Shown here piece by piece: positions 8,842-18,292 of a stretch of 64,000 nt of DNA. Source of the DNA: an uncultured Methylophaga sp. (lineage in GTDB: Bacteria > Pseudomonadota > Gammaproteobacteria > GCF-002020875). Where the stretch lies: contig CALEHW010000042.1 of the NCBI GenBank assembly GCA_937877715.1, positions 1 to 64,000 on the forward strand, read 5' to 3'. Below the pieces are notes generated by a model. The model did no database searches and was not told where the DNA came from. It saw nothing but the letters and a program-made list of their open reading frames with translations. Every line of letters begins with the position of its first letter. The first letter of the stretch is position 1. The position numbers and the translations under genes were made by a program.

Positions 8842-9015
8842 TTACCAAGGGACGGGATACCCGAACAGGGCGGCTGTCACTGCCGATACGGTAGTCTCAC
8901 TGAACAGGCCGACTGCTACAAAGAAGAGCATTGCAACAGCTGACAACCCTATTGCTGTTCCGAAGGCTGTACATATGGCCATTTCGACCAGACTAAAATC
9001 TTTTAACCGTTCCAT
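8842..9015 (-). CDS. Possible small membrane protein
   Basis: This would be a 57-residue protein with a charged N-terminus (MERLKDF) and a hydrophobic stretch over about residues 15-50, probably one or two membrane segments. A TTG start at 9030 is an alternative. The ribosome site is weak. Convergent placement with ychJ (gap 8 nt) and the protein-like composition favour a real gene, but I recognise no family. A palindrome TACGTA-GAAA-TACGTA at 9077-9092 lies upstream and could be regulatory. Confidence 0.4.
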   Translation of the reverse strand: MERLKDFSLVEMAICTAFGTAIGLSAVAMLFFVAVGLFSETTVSAVTAALFGYPVPW

Positions 9016-9137
9016 TATGATAGTTGCCAATTAAACTTTATGGGTAAACTCTACTGATGATGGGCAGATGCATCCATACGTAGAAATACGTAAATTTAAT
9101 TTGTGATAATCAATGGAAGTGACCTCAACGATCGCTA

Positions 9138-9590
9138 TTATTGCCCTGGTTTTGAACACTGGGAGCAGGTCCCCAGAAATTCTACTATTGGGCGCTTAGT
9201 TTTGAATCCAGTAACCTTTTCTGCTGACAGAAGGCTCTGTGTGATTTCCCTGTTTTCAATCTCGCAGACCTCACCACAACCGTCACAGATTAGAAATTGA
9301 CTGGAGTGTGGATGCTCAGGATGTGGACATGCCATAAATGCATGAAGGCACTCCAGTTTGTGGATTAGCCCCTGTTTGATTAGAAAATCGAGGGCACGGT
9401 AGACTACGGGTGGTGTTGGATTGTGCGTATCAGACCGCATCTGGTCTAGGATCTCATAAGCGCTTAGTGGCTTGTCTGAGACATAAAGAAGCTCTAGTAC
9501 AGTACGGCGATGGGCAGTTAACCTGACACCACGCACACGACATAGCTTCTCCACATGCCGTAGTGTGTCAGAGAGTTTTTTCTTATCCAT
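9138..9590 (-). CDS. zur: Fur-family zinc uptake regulator
   Basis: This 150-residue Fur-family repressor has an N-terminal winged helix and metal-binding residues in HAFMACPHPEHPHSSQF, with CDGC and a C-terminal CSQC that form the structural zinc site. It is the last gene of znuACB-zur, and its ATG overlaps the znuB end by 8 nt. Linkage to zinc ABC transporter genes identifies it as Zur rather than Fur or PerR. Zinc-loaded Zur would bind the palindrome upstream of znuA, making the operon autoregulated. Confidence 0.92.
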   Translation of the reverse strand: MDKKKLSDTLRHVEKLCRVRGVRLTAHRRTVLELLYVSDKPLSAYEILDQMRSDTHNPTPPVVYRALDFLIKQGLIHKLECLHAFMACPHPEHPHSSQFLICDGCGEVCEIENREITQSLLSAEKVTGFKTKRPIVEFLGTCSQCSKPGQ

Positions 9591-10455
9591 TGCCGGAGCC
9601 GTCTTTTTTGGCGGAGGTGATTGCTACTCGTGCACGGCGTCGATAAATGGCACGTGTTGATAGTGCAGATATTACATAGATGGCACCAGCTAGTAGAATG
9701 ATTGTTGGGCCAGCCGGAAGATCTGGGCCATAGGAGAGAGCCAACCCAGAGACACTGATAATGCCTCCGACAAGAGTAGCAAGAAGCATCATACGTCCAA
9801 TAGAGTGGACGTAGTGTCCAGCAACGGCAGCTGGTAATGTCAGTAGAGCTAGCACCAGAATTAACCCCACCACCTGAATCAGAAGCACAACCGTGACTGC
9901 AACCAGTACCAGTAGTAATAGATAGAAGAGGGTAACCGGGATTCCGCGTAGGCGGGCAAACTCTTCATCAAATACAACTGCCAGGAACTGGCGATGATAG
10001 GCAGTAACAAAAGCCAGCAATGCAATATCCAGGGTAGCCATAAACCATAGGCTTGATTGTGGCACCAGTAGAATATTACCAAACAGAAAACTCATCAGAT
10101 CTGTCTGATAGCCTGGGGTTTTGGATATGAAAAGGATGCCGATTGCCATACCAATTGCCCATAGGGCACCAATCAGTGTGTCCTCCTGTGCTCTCCACTG
10201 TAGCCTTACCCAACCAATAAGCAGTGCGGAGATAATTGCAGCAACAAGGGCTCCGATAAGTGGGTCGTAACCATAGTAGACAGCAGCACCCATTCCCCCC
10301 AACACGGAGTGAGCGATACCCCCGGCAATGAATGCAATACGTTTCACCACAACATATGTACCCATGACGCCACATCCGATGCTTGCCAGAAGGCCTGCAA
10401 TAAGTGCAGACTGTAGAAAGGTATATTCAGTTAGTGCTGTAATAAATTCGCTCAT
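9583..10455 (-). CDS. znuB: Zinc ABC transporter permease
   Basis: This 290-residue integral membrane protein of the ABC-3 family has about eight hydrophobic segments. The motif GGIAHSVLGGMGAAVYYG lies near residues 45-62, and AVVFDEEFARLRG, the cytoplasmic coupling region facing the ATPase, is near 160. It would form the zinc channel of the inner-membrane transporter with ZnuC. A basic C-terminal tail (RAIYRRRARVAITSAKK) follows the last segment. It is 2 nt downstream of znuC and overlaps zur. Confidence 0.93.
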   Translation of the reverse strand: MSEFITALTEYTFLQSALIAGLLASIGCGVMGTYVVVKRIAFIAGGIAHSVLGGMGAAVYYGYDPLIGALVAAIISALLIGWVRLQWRAQEDTLIGALWAIGMAIGILFISKTPGYQTDLMSFLFGNILLVPQSSLWFMATLDIALLAFVTAYHRQFLAVVFDEEFARLRGIPVTLFYLLLLVLVAVTVVLLIQVVGLILVLALLTLPAAVAGHYVHSIGRMMLLATLVGGIISVSGLALSYGPDLPAGPTIILLAGAIYVISALSTRAIYRRRARVAITSAKKDGSGNG

Positions 10456-10457
10456 GA

Positions 10458-11228
10458 TTATCTATACCCATAATGGTGATGTGCCACCATACGTACATTC
10501 TCTCCATACAGGTTCTGTATAACCTGCCCATCAATTGCATCGGTATGGTGACAGACCAGCGTACGATTAATGCAGGCAACCCGTGTAACGTAGCTGGATA
10601 TAAAGGCAATATCGTGGGATACAACAAGAATAGTCATTCGTAGGTTAAGGCGTTTCAGTAGATCGAAGATGTCACTCTCCAGTCGCTGGTCAATATTTGC
10701 TGTTGGCTCATCAAGGATAAGAATGGAGGGGTTGGCAACAAGTGCCCTAGCGAGCAATACACGTTGTAGCTGGCCACCGGATAGGCTGCCAATCTGACGG
10801 TCTATCAGGTTTTCAGCCTCTACCTCTGCTAATGCCCTCTGGGTAGCAACATGGTCAGCCTTGGTGTAACCACCAGGTATCAGTGCGCTGAGCCATCCCT
10901 TATTGGGTCTTGATCCCATTCGTCCAAGTAGTACCAACTGCCCCACGGTAATAGGGAACTCCTTGGAGAAATTTGGGTGCTGAGAGACATAACCTAGCAG
11001 GTGCTGGGCTCTGCGTGGTTTTCTGCCTAATACCTGAATATGACCGGAGTATGGTGTAAGCAGTCCAAGGATCAGTTTCAACAGGGTGCTCTTGCCTCCT
11101 GCATTGGGGCCAACAATACCGATAAACTCACCTTCATCTACTTTTAGGTCAACATCTTCCAGGACACTGGTTGCACCATAGGAGAAGGAGACTCCCTGGA
11201 GATCAATGATAGCCTGTGGCTTATCCAT
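10458..11228 (-). CDS. znuC: Zinc ABC transporter ATP-binding protein
   Basis: This 256-residue ABC ATPase has Walker A GPNAGGKST (residues 40-48), signature LSGGQLQRV, Walker B ILILDEPTA and a switch His in VVSHD. The C-terminus is rich in His (VCHHTDAID and MVAHHHYGYR), fitting a zinc system. It energises ZnuB. The start overlaps the znuA stop as TAATG, so translation is probably coupled. Confidence 0.94.
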   Translation of the reverse strand: MDKPQAIIDLQGVSFSYGATSVLEDVDLKVDEGEFIGIVGPNAGGKSTLLKLILGLLTPYSGHIQVLGRKPRRAQHLLGYVSQHPNFSKEFPITVGQLVLLGRMGSRPNKGWLSALIPGGYTKADHVATQRALAEVEAENLIDRQIGSLSGGQLQRVLLARALVANPSILILDEPTANIDQRLESDIFDLLKRLNLRMTILVVSHDIAFISSYVTRVACINRTLVCHHTDAIDGQVIQNLYGENVRMVAHHHYGYR

Positions 11229-12064
11229 TACCGCATTGCCTCAGAAAGTTGTTGTGCGACAGTGTATAGGTTATTAATGTAGTCGGCAGATAGTGGATCA
11301 ATGGATATTACCTGCCCTTCAATCGCTTCTGCAATCTGCTCTGCAAATTTTCGATTAAGCTGTGGTTGTATGAATATCACCCTTATACCTTCATCTTTTG
11401 CTAGTTTTATCAGGCCGACCAATGTACGTGCCCCGGGATCTTTCTCCTCGTGTTCAATGGCGATCTGGGTCAGTCCATAGTGGTCTGCAAAATGCCCCCA
11501 TACTGGATGAAATACCATAAATTTACGGTTTGATTTACCCCTAAATATAGCAATGATATCTTGGTTCAGGAGATCTAGTTCAGCGGCAAACACCTTATAA
11601 TTATGTAGATATATCTGTTTATTGGACGGATCTATAGAGATAAGGGCATCTCGAATTTTATGAGCTATTAATTTTGCCTGCAGTGGATTGGTCCAGGTAT
11701 GAATGTCATGCTCCGTCTTGTCATGCTCCGTCTTGTCATGTATGTCCGTGGTATCAATCACTTTCATGCCAGGGTTGGCAGAACGGATTCTATTCATCCA
11801 TGCATCCTCAAAGGGGATGCCTGCACTGATATAGATGGATGCTTTTGTCAGATCACGTATTTGTTTGTGGCTTGGAGTGTAAGTATGGGGGTTCTCTCCA
11901 GTCCCAACCATGGATTGGGTATCTACATATTTCCCGCCAACTCTCTCAACAAAAGTCTCTACAGGGGGTATGCTGACAAAAACTCGCAATGGCTCTGCAT
12001 TAGCCAAAGAGCTGAAGAAGAGCCAAATGATAGCCAGAAGTGGCAATGTTATCTTTGAGTGCAT
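11228..12064 (-). CDS. znuA: Zinc ABC transporter substrate-binding protein
   Basis: This 278-residue periplasmic protein of the TroA/ZnuA family has a signal peptide ending about residue 23 (SLANA). Metal ligands are seen in NPHTYTPS, FHPVWGHFADHYG and the Glu of the EHEEKDPG segment. The His-rich loop typical of ZnuA is reduced to DKTEHDKTEHDIHTW, made by a 15-nt tandem duplication near 11707-11740. It delivers zinc to ZnuBC. It is the first gene of the operon, with a Zur-type palindrome in its upstream region. Confidence 0.93.
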   Translation of the reverse strand: MHSKITLPLLAIIWLFFSSLANAEPLRVFVSIPPVETFVERVGGKYVDTQSMVGTGENPHTYTPSHKQIRDLTKASIYISAGIPFEDAWMNRIRSANPGMKVIDTTDIHDKTEHDKTEHDIHTWTNPLQAKLIAHKIRDALISIDPSNKQIYLHNYKVFAAELDLLNQDIIAIFRGKSNRKFMVFHPVWGHFADHYGLTQIAIEHEEKDPGARTLVGLIKLAKDEGIRVIFIQPQLNRKFAEQIAEAIEGQVISIDPLSADYINNLYTVAQQLSEAMR

Positions 12065-12094
12065 TGGGGTATGGGGTCAGTTGGGTTATGAGAG

Positions 12095-12115
12095 TGTAAT
12101 GTTATAACATCTCAT
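12095..12115. promoter_or_regulatory. Zur box upstream of znuA
   Basis: The perfect palindrome ATGTTATAACAT (12099-12110), within GTAATGTTATAACATCTC, closely resembles the gammaproteobacterial Zur operator (GAAATGTTATANCATTTC type). It lies 31-51 nt before the znuA start and 44-64 nt before mpl on the other strand. Repression of znuACB-zur under zinc sufficiency is the expected role; any effect on mpl is speculative. Confidence 0.8.
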
Positions 12116-12158
12116 TTACCTATAAAAGAGACTATTTAACAGGCTCCCGAGGTACCAT

Positions 12159-13514
12159 ATGCGGATGCATATCCATATTCTCGGTATCTGTGGAACCTTC
12201 ATGGGGGGCGTTGCCCTGCTGGCGCGTGCTGCTGGCCATACAGTTTCTGGATCTGATGCCAATGTCTATCCCCCGATGAGTACCCAGCTTGAGCAGGCAG
12301 GAATATCTCTACAGGAGGGATATGAGTTGGACCACCTTGATCCTGCCCCGGATATGGTGGTGGTTGGCAATGCGATGAGTCGTGGGAATCCTGCTGTTGA
12401 GTATATGCTAGAGCAGGGGATCCCTTATAGCTCTGGCCCGCAGTGGCTGTCGGAGCATGTGCTACAGGATCGCTGGGTGTTGGCTGTTTCAGGTACGCAT
12501 GGAAAAACCACTACCTCGGCCATGTTGGCCTGGATTTTGGAATATGCCGGATTGGCTCCTGGGTTTCTGATTGGAGGGGTTCCGCAGAACTTTGGGGTCT
12601 CGGCACGTCTGGGAGAGACTCCATTTTTTGTGGTAGAGGCCGATGAGTATGACACCGCTTTTTTCGATAAGCGTTCCAAGTTTATCCACTACCGTCCACG
12701 TACCTTGGTCATCAACAATCTGGAGTTTGACCATGCTGATATCTTTGATGACTTAAAGGCGATTCAGCGGCAATTTCACCACCTAGTTCGTACTGTTCCT
12801 GGTAATGGATTGATTATCCATCCTGCTCGGGAATCAGCAGTTGATGAGGTGATTAAGATGGGGTGCTGGACCCCGACAGAGACCATAAATGGTCAGTGGG
12901 ATGCTATCCAGGATGATGCGGCATGGAGCCGTTTTCTTGTCTCCATCGATGGGTCACCACAGCAAGAGGTGGCATGGGAGCTGAGTGGTTACCATAATCG
13001 CTGTAATGCCCTGGCAGCCATTGCTGCAGCCAGGCATGCTGGTGTGCCGGTTCACCATGCCATTGATGCCCTCTCCAAATTTAGGAATGTTCGTCGTCGT
13101 ATGGAGGTTCTGGGAGAGGTAAATGGGGTAACGGTTTATGATGATTTTGCCCACCACCCAACCGCGATTGAGCTAACTTTGGGCGGTCTTCGGGGTAAGG
13201 TAGGAGAAGAGCGGATTCTTGCCATTATGGAGCCGCGCTCCAATACCATGCGAATGGGGATACACCAGCAAACATTGGCGCAATCCTTCAACAAGGCTGA
13301 CAAGGTAATGCTGCTTCAGGACGGTGAGCTGAATTGGAGCCTGCAGCAGATTATGGAGGAGAGCGCTGTTCCTGTCTCTATCTTTGAGACGGTGGATCAG
13401 ATTGTGGATGCTGCCACACAGTGGAGCCGTTCCGGGGACCACATGCTGGTGATGAGCAATGGAGGTTTTGGGGGAATCCATGACAAACTGCTGCAGAGGT
13501 TGGAACAGGAATGA
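12159..13514 (+). CDS. mpl: UDP-N-acetylmuramate:L-Ala-gamma-D-Glu-meso-DAP ligase
   Basis: This 451-residue Mur ligase reattaches the recycled tripeptide to UDP-MurNAc in peptidoglycan recycling. An N-terminal Rossmann domain begins HILGICGTFMGG, the ATP loop GTHGKTTT is near residues 112-119, and the middle domain has the conserved VEADEYDTAFFDKRSKF. The ILGICGTFMGG start distinguishes Mpl from MurC. The start could also be the second ATG at 12165. The stop overlaps the ubiX start by 4 nt. Together with AmpD (48.2 kb) it shows active wall recycling. Confidence 0.94.
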   Translation: MRMHIHILGICGTFMGGVALLARAAGHTVSGSDANVYPPMSTQLEQAGISLQEGYELDHLDPAPDMVVVGNAMSRGNPAVEYMLEQGIPYSSGPQWLSEHVLQDRWVLAVSGTHGKTTTSAMLAWILEYAGLAPGFLIGGVPQNFGVSARLGETPFFVVEADEYDTAFFDKRSKFIHYRPRTLVINNLEFDHADIFDDLKAIQRQFHHLVRTVPGNGLIIHPARESAVDEVIKMGCWTPTETINGQWDAIQDDAAWSRFLVSIDGSPQQEVAWELSGYHNRCNALAAIAAARHAGVPVHHAIDALSKFRNVRRRMEVLGEVNGVTVYDDFAHHPTAIELTLGGLRGKVGEERILAIMEPRSNTMRMGIHQQTLAQSFNKADKVMLLQDGELNWSLQQIMEESAVPVSIFETVDQIVDAATQWSRSGDHMLVMSNGGFGGIHDKLLQRLEQE

Positions 13515-14128
13515 TATGGGATAGGAAGAATACCGTCACCCTGGCAGTAACTGGTGCGTCAGGTGCAGCCTACGGTCTGCGATTATTGGAGCAGTTGATT
13601 GCAGCGGATATTCGGGTTTGGATGATGCTCTCCGATGCAGCACGAATCGTAATGGAGATGGAGATGGGTCTATCTCTTCCTCAATCTGCCGATGAGACCA
13701 GGAAGTTACTTACGGAACGATATGGTGCCAAAGAGGGGCAGTTGTCACTGTTTGGAAGGGGGGAGTGGACGGCACCTGTTGCCAGCGGCAGCAATGCACC
13801 CTATGCAATGGTGGTCTGCCCCTGCTCCATGGGGACGCTCTCTGCCATTGCCCACGGTAGTAGTGATCAGCTGCTGGAACGGGCAGCCGATGTGATGATC
13901 AAGGAGAACCGGAAACTGATTCTGGTTCCCAGAGAGACCCCTTACTCAGCTATTCACCTGGAGAATATGCTGAAGCTTTCCAGGATCGGGGTGACCATTC
14001 TGCCACCCAATCCGGGTTTCTATAACCGGCCGGAGACAATTGGGGATCTGGTCGATTTTGTAGTAGCCAGAGTTCTCGACCAACTGGGTGTCGAACAGAG
14101 TCTGATGCCCCGCTGGGGGGAGGAGTAA
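13511..14128 (+). CDS. ubiX: Flavin prenyltransferase UbiX
   Basis: This 205-residue flavoprotein makes prenylated FMN for the decarboxylase UbiD in ubiquinone synthesis. It has the family N-terminus VTGASGAAYGLRLLEQL (residues 13-29), the PCSMGTLSAIA segment near 105 and the LVPRETPYSAIHLENM segment near 137. It overlaps mpl (ATGA) and ends 3 nt before the convergent sppA gene. UbiD is not in the window. Confidence 0.94.
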   Translation: MIWDRKNTVTLAVTGASGAAYGLRLLEQLIAADIRVWMMLSDAARIVMEMEMGLSLPQSADETRKLLTERYGAKEGQLSLFGRGEWTAPVASGSNAPYAMVVCPCSMGTLSAIAHGSSDQLLERAADVMIKENRKLILVPRETPYSAIHLENMLKLSRIGVTILPPNPGFYNRPETIGDLVDFVVARVLDQLGVEQSLMPRWGEE

Positions 14129-14131
14129 AGG

Positions 14132-15052
14132 CTACATCTCCAGCCTTGAGTTGATGCTCCCCCTTAGTGCACTGGCCAGACTGGCAGCAAACTGGTTGGC
14201 ATACTGTTCGAATAGATCCACCTTCGGCGTATAGTCCACAATCTTATCGATTCCAAACTCCTTTGCAATCTCATGGGTGGAGCGGTGGCCATCAATTAGC
14301 CCAAGGGTCCTCGCCTCTTTACCAACCCAGATTAGTCCTGTAAAAAGATCAGGTGAGTTTGCGAGATGGTCATCTCGTCCCTCCCTTATGCGGTCGATAA
14401 AGATCTGGTGGGTGGTAGAGAGTACATGTTCCTTGAGAAAGTTTTCTGTCTCTGCATCGCGTGGGGAGAATGGATCAAGCAGAGCCTTGTGTTTGCCAGC
14501 AGTCAGTTCACGCTGCTCGATTCCATGCTCTTTCATGGCTCCGATAAATCCGAAACCACCCATCCGTACCCCGATGGAGCCGATTAGTGACACCTCTGTA
14601 GCATGAATCTCATCAGCCGCACTGGCAATGTAGTAACAGGCGGAGGCACAGAGTTCATCAATGGTGACTAGTATTTTCTTCTCTGGGTTCTCCTTCTTTG
14701 CCGTTCTGATTACCTGCCATAGACGTTCTGCCTGGGCGGGTGTGCCGCCAGGTGAATTGAGTTGAAATACAATATGTTTAACCCGCTCATCTTCCACTGC
14801 CTTACGGATAGCGGGGGCAAGAATTTCGGCACTGTTGATGGTCTCACTGCTGATCTCGCCCTGCAGTTTGATAGTGGCAATTCGTTTGGCTGGATCAATC
14901 TGCTCAACCACACCGGCAGAGATCAGGATCAATAGAATTAGGTAACTGATCGCTAGAATATAGAGCACGTTCTTGAACCAACGCCCCTTGCGGATCTCTC
15001 GTTTAACTTCCTGGACTGCGGTGGCCAATTCACTTGACTGGATGGTAGACAC
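14132..15052 (-). CDS. sppA: Signal peptide peptidase SppA-type serine protease
   Basis: With the start at GTG 15052 this gives 306 residues; a GGAG lies 8 nt upstream, while a TTG at 15082 has no ribosome site. One membrane anchor is near residues 29-50. The protease domain of the ClpP/crotonase fold has a probable catalytic Ser in CASACYYIASAADEI and a catalytic Lys in TAGKHKALLDPFSP. SppA enzymes digest cleaved signal peptides in the membrane. The catalytic segment has ACYY where GGYY is more common. It is likely transcribed with the membrane-protein gene upstream. Confidence 0.88.
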   Translation of the reverse strand: MSTIQSSELATAVQEVKREIRKGRWFKNVLYILAISYLILLILISAGVVEQIDPAKRIATIKLQGEISSETINSAEILAPAIRKAVEDERVKHIVFQLNSPGGTPAQAERLWQVIRTAKKENPEKKILVTIDELCASACYYIASAADEIHATEVSLIGSIGVRMGGFGFIGAMKEHGIEQRELTAGKHKALLDPFSPRDAETENFLKEHVLSTTHQIFIDRIREGRDDHLANSPDLFTGLIWVGKEARTLGLIDGHRSTHEIAKEFGIDKIVDYTPKVDLFEQYANQFAASLASALRGSINSRLEM

Positions 15053-15103
15053 TGTTTTTTCTCCGATAGGCAGAGGTTGCAACTCTTGTTGTTGAGTGAG
15101 CCC

Positions 15104-15544
15104 TTATTGTCTCTCTCCAATGGTAAGGGGTAGAGCATTCCCCTTCTCTCGAAACCAGTTGATTGCAGTTAGGATTCCCGGCTGGCGGATGAACCACTGC
15201 TCAACATGATACTTTCCAGGGAAGTGGGTCATCATGATGCCAAGCAGTAGCGTCAGCAGCCCCTGTCCTGGAAGAAAGAGCATCAGGATTCCTGCGATAA
15301 TAAGGAATAGCCCAACTACGTTTCTAGCTAGATGGATCAGAAGGCGAATAACTGGATGCCCCTTGAGTGGCGCAGCTGTCGGCTCTCTGGTGTGATCGAA
15401 ATAGTCTTGTGGAATACGGCCTACCAGCCATGGTAGTGCCGCAATGGAGGCAACCAGCATGACTGCAGACCCAATACCTAACCAGAAAAGCATCTCCTCA
15501 TTAGTGGAGAACCATCTGCTTAGTAACTGCCACCACTCTATCAT
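15104..15544 (-). CDS. PGPGW-type transmembrane protein, function unknown
   Basis: This 146-residue membrane protein has two main hydrophobic regions, about residues 19-42 and 72-103. The second contains LFLPGQGLLTLLLGI, resembling the PGPGW family signature. A soluble tail follows (HFPGKYHVEQWFIRQPGILTAINWFREKG). Function is not known for this family. Its start abuts the hemL stop, so it may be expressed with hemL. Confidence 0.72.
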   Translation of the reverse strand: MIEWWQLLSRWFSTNEEMLFWLGIGSAVMLVASIAALPWLVGRIPQDYFDHTREPTAAPLKGHPVIRLLIHLARNVVGLFLIIAGILMLFLPGQGLLTLLLGIMMTHFPGKYHVEQWFIRQPGILTAINWFREKGNALPLTIGERQ

Positions 15545-16828
15545 CTATTGCAGTGTCGCCAGCACCTTGCGGGCGGCATCAATGGTCGCCTGCAGATCTG
15601 CATCACTATGGGCAGCAGAGACAAAGCCGGCCTCAAAGGCAGAGGGCGCAAGATAGACTCCTTCATCCAGCATGCCGTGGAAGAATTTGCCGAAGCGTTC
15701 GCTATTGCAGACCATTACTTGATCAAAATTTTCAATCTTCTCCTCATCTGTAAAGAAGAGGCCAAACATGCCTCCGATACGGTTGCTGCGCATTGGAATA
15801 TTGTTTTCCGCTGCCGCCTCAAGGATTCCATCAGTGAGAGTTTTTACCTTCTCTTCCAGGTTGGTGAAAAAATTGGGGGCAGAGATCAGCTCCAGGGTTT
15901 TCATCCCGGCGGCCATTGCTAGGGGGTTTCCAGAGAGGGTGCCCGCCTGATAGACAGGCCCCAGGGGTGCAAGGTGTTCCATGATTTCCCGTTTGCCGCC
16001 AAAGGCACCAACAGGCATGCCGCCACCAATCACCTTGCCAAGAGTAGTCAGATCTGGGGTGATGCCAAGCTTGCCCTGTGCGCCACCAAGGCTGACACGG
16101 AAACCGGTCATCACCTCATCAAGAATAAGTATGGTGCCATGTTCATCACAGAGCTCACGCAGCCCCTCCAGGAATCCGTCGACCGGCGGCACGCAGTTCA
16201 TGTTGCCGGCGACCGGCTCCACGATTATGCAGGCAATCTCACTGCCGATCTCGGAAAAGAGTTCACGCACCTGGGTGATGTTGTTGTAGCTTAGGGTAAG
16301 GGTGTGTTCCGCCAATGATGCCGGGACACCTGGTGAGGTTGGTACCCCCAGGGTCAATGCACCGGAGCCTGCCTTGACCAGCAGAGAGTCGGCGTGGCCA
16401 TGGTAGCAGCCCTCAAATTTCAGAATCTTGTCACGACCAGTGTAGCCTCGGGCAAGGCGAATGGCACTCATGGTCGCCTCGGTACCAGAGCTGACCATGC
16501 GTACCAGTTCGATTGATGGAACCAACTCCTTCACTTTCTTTGCCATCTGGGTCTCTATCTCTGTCGGAGCCCCAAAGCTGAGCCCGTTAGCGGCTCCATC
16601 CTGGACGGCCTTGACCACATCTGGATGGGCATGACCGAGAATCATTGGCCCCCATGAGCCCACATAGTCTATATAGCGGTTGTCATCCTCATCATGGATA
16701 TATGCACCATCCGCACTTTTCACATAGACGGGATCACCGCCTACACCCCGGAATGCGCGCACCGGTGAGTTCACACCGCCGGGGATATGTTGTTGGGCCT
16801 CTGCAAAAAGATCGTGTGAACGGGTCAT
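15545..16828 (-). CDS. hemL: Glutamate-1-semialdehyde 2,1-aminomutase
   Basis: This 427-residue PLP enzyme converts glutamate-1-semialdehyde to 5-aminolevulinate in the C5 haem pathway. The start at 16828 has AGAGAG 6 nt upstream and gives the usual N-terminus ([21 protein letters not shown]). The PLP lysine lies in [18 protein letters not shown], and [10 protein letters not shown] holds the PLP-contacting Asp. The length is typical. It is the last gene of the yggS-thiD-thiE-hemL run, 28 nt after thiE. Confidence 0.96.
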   Translation of the reverse strand: MTRSHDLFAEAQQHIPGGVNSPVRAFRGVGGDPVYVKSADGAYIHDEDDNRYIDYVGSWGPMILGHAHPDVVKAVQDGAANGLSFGAPTEIETQMAKKVKELVPSIELVRMVSSGTEATMSAIRLARGYTGRDKILKFEGCYHGHADSLLVKAGSGALTLGVPTSPGVPASLAEHTLTLSYNNITQVRELFSEIGSEIACIIVEPVAGNMNCVPPVDGFLEGLRELCDEHGTILILDEVMTGFRVSLGGAQGKLGITPDLTTLGKVIGGGMPVGAFGGKREIMEHLAPLGPVYQAGTLSGNPLAMAAGMKTLELISAPNFFTNLEEKVKTLTDGILEAAAENNIPMRSNRIGGMFGLFFTDEEKIENFDQVMVCNSERFGKFFHGMLDEGVYLAPSAFEAGFVSAAHSDADLQATIDAARKVLATLQ

Positions 16829-16856
16829 GATATCTCTCTCTTTCTTCTGTTCGGTT

Positions 16857-17486
16857 TTATTCTGGCTCAAATAGTCTGGCAATGTCCCGGGCAGCCTGTT
16901 CAATATTGGGTGCCCCGAGGACTGAGTGGACTACTGCGACCATATCGGCCCCAGCGTCGATCAGTGGTTTTCCATTACTGCCATCTACTCCTCCAATCGC
17001 AACTATCGGTAGTTGCAGCTCCCCCTTTGCCCTGGTCAACAGTTCTGGTGTAGCGAGAACTGCACCGGGTTTGGTTCGGGAGGGGAAGAACCGGCCAAAG
17101 GCGATATAACTTGCTCCCTGCTCCGCTGCTATCCGTGCACGATCGAGCGAATTGTAGCAGGAGAGGCCGATAATCGCCTCATCTCCAACAATTTTTCGTG
17201 CCTCTTCCACACTGCCATCAGTGCTGCCGAGGTGGACCCCATCTGCCCCGGTCTCTGCCGCCAGGGTTGCATCATCATTGACAATCAGGGGGATTCCAAG
17301 GGGACGGCAGAGGGTGATGAGATCGATAATCTCCCACTGTTTTTGCTCCCGGTTGGCATGTTTGTTACGGTACTGAATAATCCTGGCACCACCTTGAATT
17401 GCCTCAGCCACAGCGATTACGACTCCCACCTTGTCAGTCAGGTGGTGGTCAGTCAACAGATATAGGCCGCTTAGCCGACTGTTCAT
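16857..17486 (-). CDS. thiE: Thiamine-phosphate synthase
   Basis: This 209-residue TIM barrel joins HMP-pyrophosphate and thiazole phosphate to form thiamine monophosphate. Motifs include QYRNKHA (near 42), [32 protein letters not shown] and AIGGVDG. The start at 17486 overlaps the thiD stop by 4 nt (ATGA). It acts directly after ThiD. Confidence 0.94.
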   Translation of the reverse strand: MNSRLSGLYLLTDHHLTDKVGVVIAVAEAIQGGARIIQYRNKHANREQKQWEIIDLITLCRPLGIPLIVNDDATLAAETGADGVHLGSTDGSVEEARKIVGDEAIIGLSCYNSLDRARIAAEQGASYIAFGRFFPSRTKPGAVLATPELLTRAKGELQLPIVAIGGVDGSNGKPLIDAGADMVAVVHSVLGAPNIEQAARDIARLFEPE

Positions 17487-18292
17487 TGGAGCTTTTGGTG
17501 TGAGAGACGGCCAGGGAAGTATTGTCCTCTGCCGGGTTGGAAACCGTTGGATAGAGCCTCCCATGTAAAATCCAGCCCCTCAGTAACAGCCTGCCTAACC
17601 GATTTTCCCACTGCAAGGTTGACAGCGATAGAGGAGGAGAGTGTGCATCCGGAGCCATGGTAGTGGTGATCGAGGCGCTGTTGCTGGAGCGAGGTACTCT
17701 CACCATCTGCCGTCAGTAGTAGGTGGTGCACCTGGTCCGGAGATTCACCGGGCAGGGGATCGTCGGTTCCGGTAATCAGCAGGTTGTCACACCCTAGTGA
17801 GATCAGTTCAGCGCCACACGCCTGGATTGAGTCCCCCTCTTGGGCTAGTTGCTGTAACTCCCTGCGGTTAGGGGTTGCGATAGTGGTGCGTGGTATCAGC
17901 AGTGTGCGGATCGCCTGCACCAGTTCACCACTGGAGAGGGTGCCACCACCTCCACCATAAATCACCGGATCGAGCACTACCGGAATCTCGGGGTGCTCTG
18001 TCAACAGTGTGTGGATCGCCTCGCAGATCTCTATACTGCCAACCATTCCTATCTTGATGGCAGCAATTGAGAGGTCATCAAGCACCATCCTTGCCTGCTG
18101 AATTACGATATCAAGTGGGGCGGGGAGGAAGCCTGATACAGAACGGCTGTCCTGAATTGTAAGGGCTGTAATTACGGTGGCTGCGTGCCCACCCAGTACC
18201 CCGATAGTTTCGATATCTGCCTGGATACCGGCCCCTCCGCTGGGGTCATGACCACCAAAAACCAGAACCGCAGGTCGTGTAACCGGTTTCAT
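17483..18292 (-). CDS. thiD: Hydroxymethylpyrimidine/phosphomethylpyrimidine kinase
   Basis: This 269-residue ribokinase-fold kinase phosphorylates HMP and HMP-P for thiamine synthesis. The N-terminal VFGGHDPSGGAGIQADI, the conserved VLDPV segment near 106 and the C-terminal GSGCTLSSSIAVNLA anion-hole motif are clear. It overlaps yggS upstream and thiE downstream by 4 nt each. No TPP riboswitch is seen, as the run starts at yggS. Confidence 0.95.
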   Translation of the reverse strand: MKPVTRPAVLVFGGHDPSGGAGIQADIETIGVLGGHAATVITALTIQDSRSVSGFLPAPLDIVIQQARMVLDDLSIAAIKIGMVGSIEICEAIHTLLTEHPEIPVVLDPVIYGGGGGTLSSGELVQAIRTLLIPRTTIATPNRRELQQLAQEGDSIQACGAELISLGCDNLLITGTDDPLPGESPDQVHHLLLTADGESTSLQQQRLDHHYHGSGCTLSSSIAVNLAVGKSVRQAVTEGLDFTWEALSNGFQPGRGQYFPGRLSHQKLQ

